From NCBI GenBank assembly GCA_031367345.1, contig JANLPR010000025.1, positions 1 through 64,000 of the forward strand: a DNA stretch of 64,000 bases. Reading direction: 5' to 3'. This stretch comes from JADKIH01 sp031367345. Its GTDB lineage: Bacteria > Bacteroidota > Bacteroidia > AKYH767-A > 2013-40CM-41-45. The position numbers were made by a program, and so were the translations under genes. The first letter of the stretch is position 1. Each line of letters starts with the position of its first letter. The notes beneath the pieces are model-generated. The model saw only the letters and a list, made by a program, of their open reading frames with translations. It was not told the origin of the DNA and made no database searches. Shown one piece after another: positions 43,568 to 53,000 of this stretch.

Positions 43568-44743
43568 ATGGCAGTCGCAAAAATATTTATCGTAGAGGAT
43601 GATCACTTCCTCGGGAGTCTTATAAAGAAGACCCTAGAAAAACTAGACAATTGTGAGGTGACCCTTTTTACGTCGCCTGATGAGTGTTTGAGCAACTTGC
43701 ATTTGAATCCAGACATCATTTCAATAGATTATATGCTTCCGGGTATGAATGGAATTGAATTGATGGAAAAAATCAAGAACTATAATGATTCAATTCAATG
43801 TGTAATGGTTTCGGGTCAGGAGAAAATTGATGTGGTGATTGAAACATATAGAATGGGTGCATCTGATTACATTATTAAAAATGATAATGCTTTAGTCAAT
43901 TTAGAAAACTCAGTAAAATCATTATGCAAGAATGTTTATTTGCGACAAGAGAATGATACATTAAAAGAGCAAGTAATAGACCGACACAAATACACAAACA
44001 TCTTAGGTAATAGTAGTCCGGTGTTAAAAGTTTTACGATTAATTCAAAAAGTTGAAAAAAGCAGCATTATGGTTCTTGTTACCGGTCAGTCCGGAACAGG
44101 AAAAGAACTTGTTGCAAAGGCGATACATTATAACTCAGGTCGTGCACGTAAACCATTTGTTACAGTTAACATGGGTGCAATTCCAGATGATTTAGTAGAG
44201 AGTGAATTATTTGGACATGAGAAAGGAGCATTCACCGATGCACGAGATAGAAGAATAGGGAAATTTGAAGAGGCGAATGAAGGGACAATCTTTCTCGACG
44301 AGATTGGGGAAATGGATTTAATGTTACAAACGAAATTACTTCGCGTACTTCAAGAAAAAGAGGTTACTCGTATAGGCAGTAATAAATCAATTAAATTAGA
44401 TGTGCGAGTAATCGCAGCAACAAATAAAAATCTTGCACAAGAAGTAAAGAAGGGAAACTTCAGAGAAGATCTGTTTTATAGACTACAAGGATTTTTAATT
44501 CATCTTCCACCGCTTTTAGAACGTGGCGACGATGTGGTTCTGTTATCAAAAAATTTCCTTCAAGATTTTTGTAAAGAAAATAGAATGCCGAATATTCAAT
44601 TAAGCAAAGAGGCAACTCGCTTCTTAATGGATTATAAATGGCCGGGCAATGTTCGTGAACTTAAAGCTGTAATTGAAAGAGCAGCGATTATGTCGGAGAA
44701 TAATACAATACTACCTGAAGACTTGGTTTTTGCAACAGCATAA
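43568..44743 (+). CDS. Sigma-54-type response regulator without DNA-binding domain
   Basis: About 391 residues from the ATG at 43568 (a GTG four codons earlier is possible). The receiver has Asp54 in IISIDYMLPGMNG. The AAA+ domain shows Walker A TGQSGTGKELVAKAIH, Walker B GTIFLDEIGEM and arginine-finger/sensor regions (VRVIAATNK, WPGNVRELKAVIERA). The sigma-54 contact loop reads GAFTDA instead of GAFTGA. The chain ends at ILPEDLVFATA, right after the AAA+ lid, so the Fis-like helix-turn-helix tail of NtrC-type proteins is absent. It may act from solution, as described for some flagellar regulators, or not through sigma-54 at all. Confidence 0.92.
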   Translation: MAVAKIFIVEDDHFLGSLIKKTLEKLDNCEVTLFTSPDECLSNLHLNPDIISIDYMLPGMNGIELMEKIKNYNDSIQCVMVSGQEKIDVVIETYRMGASDYIIKNDNALVNLENSVKSLCKNVYLRQENDTLKEQVIDRHKYTNILGNSSPVLKVLRLIQKVEKSSIMVLVTGQSGTGKELVAKAIHYNSGRARKPFVTVNMGAIPDDLVESELFGHEKGAFTDARDRRIGKFEEANEGTIFLDEIGEMDLMLQTKLLRVLQEKEVTRIGSNKSIKLDVRVIAATNKNLAQEVKKGNFREDLFYRLQGFLIHLPPLLERGDDVVLLSKNFLQDFCKENRMPNIQLSKEATRFLMDYKWPGNVRELKAVIERAAIMSENNTILPEDLVFATA

Positions 44744-44766
44744 AAATATTGCCTTATTGTTTTACA

Positions 44767-44793
44767 AATCCTGCCTTAGCAGGATTTTTTTTT
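44767..44793 (+). terminator. Intrinsic terminator
   Basis: AATCCTGC (44767-44774), loop CTTA, GCAGGATT (44779-44786), then T run. Ends the activator gene. Confidence 0.9.
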
Positions 44794-44900
44794 GCCTTTT
44801 TTCGAAAAGCGACTATTTCTTACAGATGTAAACAATAGTGCCTCTTACGACTTACTCTACTCGCTCATTTTCGTAAATCGTACTATAAAAGGATATCCAA

Positions 44901-45203
44901 ATGCCAGTAACAAAATACAGAATAAAAACAGATCTAAAACAGAGCATCAAAACTAAACTCTCTACAAAATCAATTGTAACCGGAGTGATCTCAATAGCTG
45001 TAATTTTCATTCTAACAATCATCAATACAGGTAATCCTTTTTCCAGTCAAGCGAAGGATATCGGTGCTCTTAAAATAGTCAATTTAGAAGATCAAACCTT
45101 TACAAACGAAACAGAATTACAAAATACTGAGATAAAACCAGCTTCAATCCCTGGAAAGAATACACTATTCATTAAAAAAGTGAAACCGAATATCCAACCG
45201 TAA
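44901..45203 (+). CDS. Small single-pass membrane protein
   Basis: 100 residues. A basic N-terminus of about 25 residues (TKYRIKTDLKQSIKTKLSTK) precedes one membrane segment (SIVTGVISIAVIFILTI), then about 55 polar residues that would lie outside. No family recognised. It starts 10 bases before the next long gene and probably shares its transcript. Its layout resembles the N-terminus of the 48673 gene product. Confidence 0.6.
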   Translation: MPVTKYRIKTDLKQSIKTKLSTKSIVTGVISIAVIFILTIINTGNPFSSQAKDIGALKIVNLEDQTFTNETELQNTEIKPASIPGKNTLFIKKVKPNIQP

Positions 45204-45212
45204 TTTTCACCT

Positions 45213-48200
45213 ATGAAAAAAGAACCATTTTACTCAGAAGATACTATCAATTCTACACAAAAAGGAAGTTCCTTACAATTTCTCTTTGTGTACTTATTGG
45301 GGTTAATTCTATTAATGTGTTTAGGTTCATACGCCGCCACTAAAACTTCCGTTGCTTCCGGAAACTGGGAGAATTCGGCAATTTGGATACCATCAGGAGC
45401 ACCACAGCAAAATGATAATGTTGTTATCGGATCGAATACCGAGGTAACAACAACACAAAATATTTTCATTCAATCACTTTCAATTTCACCATCGAGTAAA
45501 TTGACATTAGGTGCAATGAAAAGAGTAACACTAAATAACAATTTGACTATTGATGGCAAATTGGATATGAATAAAGGATTGATTACTCAGAATTTAACCG
45601 GTAGTATATTTAAAATTGGATCGACAGGTACATTCACTTGGGATCCTGGAATCAATAGTTCAGCAGAAGCAAGTCTATTTATAAATGGTATAGAACAATT
45701 TGATATCGGCAGCTCGCTGATTATAAAAAATTGGTACGACTACACTACTCCACTTACTCAATTTATAAATGGGAACTTTGGGAATTTAGAACTTAATTCA
45801 CAGGGAGGAACCAATTCAATTGTTGAATGGGACCAGCATAATCAATTAGAGTTGCATAAAATATTTGGAACACTCACAATTGATCAAGGCTGGATAACAC
45901 TAGATAAAAGTGGATCAATTACCAACACAACAATTGGAAATATAATTTTAAAAAATATTAATGCCACTTTCTACGCACACAATGGAAATCATCCTAGTAA
46001 TTTCACACTTCATTGTTCGAATATTACCAATGAAGGTGGAACCTTTTACGGACTGAATGATGGAAATGGAAATATTCGTATTCACACAACCGGAAATTTT
46101 ATTAATAGTGGAAATGTAAAGATCATTAACAATACAGGAATAATAAATGTTGGAAATGGAAATGCCACATTTGATGTAGACGGAACTTACAAACAAATAA
46201 CAGGAGACACGAGGATCATTTACAATATTGCAACAAAAAATTCCGGAGTTTTTACTTCAACCATTGGAAATTTATTTCTGGATGGTGGAATATTCATGGG
46301 TCAAACAGCATGTCACGTCAACAATCAAATTTGTACGATTGGCATTACCAACGATTTGAAAATAAATTTCAGCAAAAATACAGATAAATTCAGGTGCACA
46401 TCTATTTCAAGTATTGGAGGAGTATTAAATAATGCAAGAGTAGAATTAACCGTAGGTGAAAATTTCAGTATCAACGGCGTTCTTGCTTCAGAAGTAACGA
46501 GTTCAGCATCTTCAGGAATTGAAAAAATATCTGTGAATGGAAATTTAGAAGTGAATGGTTGCACAACGAATTTTAATTATGGTAGTCTGTCAGCTTCACA
46601 CAACAATCAATTGATCGTTGGAAAAGATTTGCTGATGAGTGGAGGTCAATTTTCAATTTCAAGAAATAATGGAAATCTGATCGCATCGATCAATAGAACA
46701 TTAAGAATTTTCGGAGGTGTGATGATGATAAAAAATAACGAAGGAAATGCAGCACTTGAAGTACAACGAAAATTTGAACAAGTATCAGGGACTCTTCTAT
46801 TCCATTCAAATACTACTACTATTTCTGCTGGTAATATTTCATTGGCTATAAATGGATCATTTTCTCAAAGTGGAGGGCGAATAAATTTAGATGATAATTC
46901 GAATAGTTCAATAGGAATACGCGAATTAAATTTAAGAACAGATAGCGTTTCATTTTCCGGAACAGGAATTATTGATCGAAACGGGACAATGACGAATAAT
47001 ACTAACACAAAAATTATTTATGGAAATAATGGAAAAATAATTTTTAAACGAGAAGGAAATTCACATTCGATAGCAAATGTAATCCAAATAGTAGGGCCAG
47101 GAACTACACTTTCAATTGCAGATTGTCCTTTTCAAATTGCTTCATCGATTGATCCGTTACAAAATACGCTGATAATTTCCGGAACCGGTAATTTACAAAT
47201 CAATCAAGGACAAATAGTTTCAAACGGCCAACAAGCATATTCAAAAATATTTGTTGACTCTTCTTCTACACTTGATATCAAAAGAGCCGACGGATTATTT
47301 AACAACAACAATCAGGCTTCAATTAGTTCCATTGGAAATATTAATTTAATTATTCATCCAAAAGGAGTAATAGAATACAGCGGTAACATCAATCAAAGCA
47401 TTACATCGCTTTCAAATATTGGGAGTTACACTTCAAAAAAGTATGGCATTTTAAAAATAGCATTACAGGGAGCAGGAAACTTGATGGCGACCGCTATAAC
47501 AAACGAGATAATCGTTCAAACGAGAATAGAATTAACGAGCGGAATACTATCACTCAACAATAAAACAATTACGGTTGAAAATGGAAAAGCAGATGGAATA
47601 ACGCGCGAAAAAGGATTTATTATGAGTGAGAGTAATTACCCCGTTAGCAGTGGAAATATTCGTTGGCAAAACATTTCGGAAGGGTGGCATGAAATTCCAT
47701 TTGGAGTAAGTAATGGATTATTAATTCCGGTATTTTTTAAGCCGATAACTGGAATTGGAAAAGAAGTATCGGTAAGTACAAGAAGAACGACAACAGATAA
47801 CAAACCATATCCTTCGTTGAGTTTAAATTTTCCGGGAGGAAATTATTTTGCAACAGACCAAACGATCGACAGATGGTGGGGATTCAATGCACCGGGAGTA
47901 ACGGCAGACGTAAAGCTCAGCTACTGCGGGTCAGAAAACAGTTTGAGTCAAAGTTTAGCAACAGACGTACTAAATATTATTCAATGGAAAGGCAACGGAT
48001 GGAATATCAGTTCCGGTGAGGCCATGGGTAGCAATTCATTGATAGGGCAAATTTCAATCGCAGCTACTCCACTCTATCCTGACTGGACAATAGCATCGGT
48101 TAAAGTTGCAGCAATCGATATAAATGCAGATTTAAAAAGCGATACAGTTACAGTTAACTGGCATATTAAGTCAGAGACCGGAATCGACCATTTTATCGTA

Positions 48201-48656
48201 GAAAAAAGTTTAGATGGAATTTCATTTTCAGAAACAGGAATGATAAAAGCTTCATTTGATAGTAAGGTGAGAGATTACAATTTTGATGATCTTGGATTTG
48301 ATCCGAATAAAAATATTTATCGATTAAAACAAGTATCACCTGATGGTTCATTTATTTATTCCAAAACAGTAAAAGTATCGGGTAAAATAATTGTTGATGG
48401 AATTAAAATTAATTCTACTTCACCTAATCCTTTTACAAACACTTTAACAATTTCACTTAGTACACAATCCAGTCAGAAAATTAGTATTTCGATTTATAGC
48501 ACAGATGGACGACTAAGAAATAAATCAGATCAAATTTCAGAATCCGGTGAAAGTAAAATTACACTTGACAACTTGGATATTTTGGAACCGGGTACCTATG
48601 TATTAGTTATAGAAAGTGAAAAAGGAAAGACAACTCAAAAAATTATTAAGAACTAA
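45213..48656 (+). CDS. Large beta-helix-like secreted protein with T9SS type A tail
   Basis: 1147 residues. A long signal sequence: about 24 polar residues, then hydrophobic FLFVYLLGLILLMCLGSYA. After it ATKTSVASGNWENSAIWIPS and PQQNDNVVIGSNTEV form the opening module often seen in Bacteroidota T9SS cargo. A very long stretch of short Asn/Gly-rich strands (about 75-800) looks like a right-handed beta-helix. Residues about 990-1060 are fibronectin III-like (VNWHIKSETGIDHFIVEKSL). The last ~75 residues are the type A sorting domain (STSPNPFTNTLTISLS ... LEPGTYVLVIESEKGKTTQK). Predicted surface protein; adhesive or enzymatic function is not visible. Confidence 0.87.
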   Translation: MKKEPFYSEDTINSTQKGSSLQFLFVYLLGLILLMCLGSYAATKTSVASGNWENSAIWIPSGAPQQNDNVVIGSNTEVTTTQNIFIQSLSISPSSKLTLGAMKRVTLNNNLTIDGKLDMNKGLITQNLTGSIFKIGSTGTFTWDPGINSSAEASLFINGIEQFDIGSSLIIKNWYDYTTPLTQFINGNFGNLELNSQGGTNSIVEWDQHNQLELHKIFGTLTIDQGWITLDKSGSITNTTIGNIILKNINATFYAHNGNHPSNFTLHCSNITNEGGTFYGLNDGNGNIRIHTTGNFINSGNVKIINNTGIINVGNGNATFDVDGTYKQITGDTRIIYNIATKNSGVFTSTIGNLFLDGGIFMGQTACHVNNQICTIGITNDLKINFSKNTDKFRCTSISSIGGVLNNARVELTVGENFSINGVLASEVTSSASSGIEKISVNGNLEVNGCTTNFNYGSLSASHNNQLIVGKDLLMSGGQFSISRNNGNLIASINRTLRIFGGVMMIKNNEGNAALEVQRKFEQVSGTLLFHSNTTTISAGNISLAINGSFSQSGGRINLDDNSNSSIGIRELNLRTDSVSFSGTGIIDRNGTMTNNTNTKIIYGNNGKIIFKREGNSHSIANVIQIVGPGTTLSIADCPFQIASSIDPLQNTLIISGTGNLQINQGQIVSNGQQAYSKIFVDSSSTLDIKRADGLFNNNNQASISSIGNINLIIHPKGVIEYSGNINQSITSLSNIGSYTSKKYGILKIALQGAGNLMATAITNEIIVQTRIELTSGILSLNNKTITVENGKADGITREKGFIMSESNYPVSSGNIRWQNISEGWHEIPFGVSNGLLIPVFFKPITGIGKEVSVSTRRTTTDNKPYPSLSLNFPGGNYFATDQTIDRWWGFNAPGVTADVKLSYCGSENSLSQSLATDVLNIIQWKGNGWNISSGEAMGSNSLIGQISIAATPLYPDWTIASVKVAAIDINADLKSDTVTVNWHIKSETGIDHFIVEKSLDGISFSETGMIKASFDSKVRDYNFDDLGFDPNKNIYRLKQVSPDGSFIYSKTVKVSGKIIVDGIKINSTSPNPFTNTLTISLSTQSSQKISISIYSTDGRLRNKSDQISESGESKITLDNLDILEPGTYVLVIESEKGKTTQKIIKN

Positions 48657-48672
48657 GCCTAATCAATCACCA

Positions 48673-50016
48673 ATGAAAATTAAACAACGACGAATACTTA
48701 AGTTTAGGCTTACAACCAAATTCATGTTGATAGCAGGAGGAATTACCTTTATGCTTTCAATGACTACTGGGTTGTTAGTGTATATGAATATTAGTTATGA
48801 TGAAAAAATTCGAGCTGCTGCTACAGGTATTGAAGGAAGTGGTGGCTATTTGAACACTGGCGATCTATTGTCACAATTCACTTTTGAAACACAAAATATT
48901 ACTCAATCAAATCTAGGACCAAATGCTATTTCAATTTGCAAAGATGCCCATGCATTGGACGGTGGTCGCTCTTCTACTAAAGGGTTATCGGCAGGAGTCA
49001 ATGGGAAAGATATCGATTTAGTGTTAGCCGATGGCGAGATTTGGAATCAGGAAGGCATTGATATAAGTATCGACTATAGAAGAAATGAAAAGAGTGGAAA
49101 TTTTTTCACGAGAGAAAATGGATTTAACTTTGGAATGGAGAATGGATTTATAGTTATCAGTTATCGATTAGAAAATAAAAGAGGCGGAATTGAATCTATT
49201 AAAACAAAAACAGACTACGAGATATCAGAAGACGAGATATTCAGAACATATCGATTCATTTATAATCCTGCAAAAGGGAAAGCAGAAATATTTGTCAATG
49301 GAGCGATCGTATGGAGCAATCAACATGCTGAGAACACATCACTTTCTTGGAAGAATGCCGGAAATGTTACTATTGGAAAAGGCATGAATGGGAACGGAAA
49401 AGATTTAGCAATCATTGATAATCTAATAATAAAAACTGCGGGCAACACAGCACCTTTATCAGAATCGTTATTAAATTTTATGTTGGAAGAGAAAGACGGT
49501 GAAATAAAAATACATTGGTCTACTTCAGCAAACGATAAAATTAAATCTTTCAACGTTGAACGATCCATCAATGGTGTCGATTTTGTAACAGTTACCTCCG
49601 TGCCGGTTGATCTCGATCTCAAAGAAAATGGCGAATATACTTATACAGATAAGACAAAAACGACGAATGGAATTGTTTATTATCGCTTACGACAAACATT
49701 CAACAATGGTAAATTCATTTCACATTCGTTGGCAGCGATCAAGATCGACAATGAAAAAAGTTTTGCAATAGAAAGAATAAGTCCTATTCCATTTGACAAA
49801 ACATTCGATCTCACATACTACTTACCTTCATCAGGAAGAGTTTGGCTACAGATCAATGATGAAAACGGAAAGATGATTGATACGCAATCGTTCGAAGCTC
49901 CAAAAGGAAAAAACGTTCACGTTTATAAGACCGACAAAGTGAAAGAGAGCGGCACCTATACTGTTAATCTAATGTTTAACGACAAAAAAATAACACGATC
50001 AATAATTAAGATATAA
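48673..50016 (+). CDS. LamG-like secreted protein with T9SS-type tail
   Basis: About 447 residues from the ATG at 48673, 16 bases after the previous stop. The basic start MKIKQRRILKFRLTTK leads into a hydrophobic segment (FMLIAGGITFMLSMTTGLLV). Residues about 55-255 resemble a concanavalin A-like (LamG) jelly roll, with FTFETQNITQSN, IDISIDYRRNE and AEIFVNGAIVWS. A fibronectin III-like unit follows (EIKIHWSTSANDKIKSFNVE), then a type A-like sorting tail (RISPIPFDKTFDLTYYLPSS ... SGTYTVNLMFNDKKITRSII). A carbohydrate- or protein-binding surface role is inferred. It is the end of the operon. Confidence 0.8.
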   Translation: MKIKQRRILKFRLTTKFMLIAGGITFMLSMTTGLLVYMNISYDEKIRAAATGIEGSGGYLNTGDLLSQFTFETQNITQSNLGPNAISICKDAHALDGGRSSTKGLSAGVNGKDIDLVLADGEIWNQEGIDISIDYRRNEKSGNFFTRENGFNFGMENGFIVISYRLENKRGGIESIKTKTDYEISEDEIFRTYRFIYNPAKGKAEIFVNGAIVWSNQHAENTSLSWKNAGNVTIGKGMNGNGKDLAIIDNLIIKTAGNTAPLSESLLNFMLEEKDGEIKIHWSTSANDKIKSFNVERSINGVDFVTVTSVPVDLDLKENGEYTYTDKTKTTNGIVYYRLRQTFNNGKFISHSLAAIKIDNEKSFAIERISPIPFDKTFDLTYYLPSSGRVWLQINDENGKMIDTQSFEAPKGKNVHVYKTDKVKESGTYTVNLMFNDKKITRSIIKI

Positions 50017-50020
50017 AAAA

Positions 50021-50047
50021 AGGGGCTCAAATTAAGCCCCTTTTTAT
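50021..50047. terminator. Bidirectional terminator
   Basis: AGGGGCT (50021-50027) pairs with AGCCCCT (50035-50041), extended by flanking A and T runs. It serves the plus-strand LamG-like gene and the convergent minus-strand SprB-repeat gene. Confidence 0.88.
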
Positions 50048-53000
50048 TATCGTCTTACATCGACATACGTATTAAGTTTGATGTCAGTATTTCTGATTTC
50101 AAGAATAAGAAAATAAGTTCCTTCAGGCAGTTGTTCACCGGAGTTATTATTTCCTACCCATTCGTTTGCATAATTTTCTTTTTGATAAACTAAATTTCCC
50201 CAGCGATTAAAGACTGACAAAATATTATTTGGATAACGTTCTATTCCATGAATAACGTAAGCGTCATTACTTCCATCGTCGTTAGGAGAGTATGCAGATG
50301 GTAATTCCAGAATACATTCATCGTCTGTTTTTCTTCTTACTACAATAGTATCAGATCCAAAGCACGTTCCATCAGTAATTGTCCATACAAGCATATTATT
50401 TCCAAGTGTTAATCCAACCACAGTAGGACTCGGCGAATTAATATTGTTGAAAGTAGCGGTTCCTGAAGCAACAGACCATTGACCAGAATAGCCGACAAGT
50501 AAATTAGCATTCAGCGCAAAGACTTCAATACAATTTCCGACATCACCACCTGCATTAGCAACAATAGCTTGAGGCTGAGTGATAGTTGCAGATGCTGAAG
50601 TTGTACAATTATTTTGATCAGTGACTAACACAGAATAAGTTCCAGGCGATAAGTTAGATATAGAAGTACCGGAGCCTGAAGGAGTCCAAACAAAAGAATA
50701 GCCTGCAACACCACCGGTTACATTTGTAGAAACAACACCGTTATCCAGAGCGTTACAAGTAACATTCGTAGATGAAATATTAGCAGCTAATAATTGTGGC
50801 TGCGTAATAGTGATATTGATTGCGACAGAACAATTAGCAGAATCGGAAATATTAACTGAATAATTTCCGACTGTCAATGTATCTGCAACAAGTCCTTGAT
50901 CATTATTCGACCAGAGATAAGACAATGGTCCAATTCCACCACTGGCAGGTTGAACAGATGCTGTACCATTATTACCTCCGAAGCACGATACATTTGTAGA
51001 ACTTGCAATAGAAGAAACGATAGTAGACCCTTGAATAATCTGAACAGAATCGGTTTGAGTACAATTAAAACTATCTGTTACTTGAACTAACGCATAACCA
51101 CCGGCAAGACTATCAGCATAATTTCCTTGATCGCCATTCGACCAATTGAATAAATAAGATCCTGTACCACCAGATGTTGAAACTGTTGCAGTACCGTTAT
51201 TTAATCCATTACAAAATGCATTTGTTACAGAATATGTAAATGCAAATGGAGCAGGTTCCGTAATAACAACCGTTGCATTTGAAACACAATTATTAGAATC
51301 GGTAACGACTAATGAGTACGAACCGACAGCTAAACTATCAGCCGTAGAAGTTACATCACCATTTGACCAAGCATAAGTAAAAGGTGCAGTACCATTAGTG
51401 AGTGAAACAGTAGCAGAGCCTTCCGAAAATCCATAGCAACGGTTATTTGAACTAGAGCTGACTGCAATTGCAGCAAGCGGTACACCATCTACAGTAATGG
51501 TATCATTATAAGTACAACCGATACTATCAGTAATGACTACGCTATAATTTTGTGGAACTAGTCCGACAGCAGGGTTAGTAATTTGCGTATTAGACCATAG
51601 ATAAGTATAAGGGCTAACACCTCCGCTAGGTGTAGCAGTGGCAGTTCCATTATTTACACTACAAGTTGCATTCGTTGAAGCTAAAGTTGCAGTGAGAATT
51701 GGTGGTTCGGTTAATGTGTATGAAACAGAATCGAGACAACCATTATTATCAGTAACATTCAACTGATAAAATCCTGCACTTAAGGTAGAGATGTCTTCTG
51801 TGGTAGCTGTATTTGACCATTGGTAAGCGAAAGGAGCAACTCCGCCATTCATTGTTACATCAATTGCACCATTGGTTTGTCCATTGCAATTAATATTATA
51901 TATTCCAAACGCAGAGAGATTAGTAATAAAAGAAATTGGTGCAGGGCCGGTAAGAATAAAGAAAGTATCTAGCTGACAACCGTTACCATCAACAACAACG
52001 ATGTTAAACGTATCGGCACCTAAATTACAACGAGTCGGTGCAGTGATTGTGTCCACACCATCCCAAACAAAAGTGAACGGATTATTTCCACCGGTCATGT
52101 TTAGCGTAATACACGTATTCGTATCACCGAAACATGGAATATTGTAACCGTTATACATTGGAATAACAGCTGCGAGATTTACAGGCCCGGGCTGAGCAAT
52201 AGTTATAGAATCCATTACTACACAATTGTTACTATCGGTAACAGTCAATAAATAATTTCCTGCAGTGAGACCAACAGTTGAATCAGCTATATCTCCATTC
52301 GACCATTGATATTGATAAGGAGATGTACCACCACTCACTGATGAATGCGCTGCTCCATCGTTATAACCAAAACAACGAACATTTGTACCGCCTACGAAAG
52401 TATCAGGAAGCAGAGTTAAAGAAAGAGCCATCGGTTCATTCAATGAAATTGTCGTATCTTTTCTACAGCCTCTTCCATCGGTAATTGTTAAACCATAGGT
52501 TGCTGCTATGAGAGAATAAATACTATCGGCTGTTGCAGCATTCGACCAAGCATAAGTAAAGGTGCTATCGCCACCGGTAGCAAATACCTGAATGTATCCG
52601 TTGTTTCCTCCATTGCAACTAATGTTGTAACCAAGATAATCAGAAACATTCGCAGAAGTGGTTATAGAGTCCGGATTTGTAAGTGTAAAAGCAAGACTAT
52701 CTTTACAATTATTTTGATCTTCAATTAAGCAATAATAAAATCCGGAAACCAATTGCCCAATAGAATCGGTTGAATTTCCTGTTGACCAATTGTAACTATA
52801 CGCAGGAGTACTTCCGGAAACATTCAATTTAATAAAGCCGGTTGTATCGCCATAACATCGCGGATTGGTTGGGTTATTTGCATAACTAAATGGAGTTGGC
52901 TGATTGAGTGTCGTATCTTTTTCAATTGAACATCCGTTTGCATCAACCACACGAACAGTAATTCTATCGGCAGTAAGATTATTGATAGTGACAGCACTTG

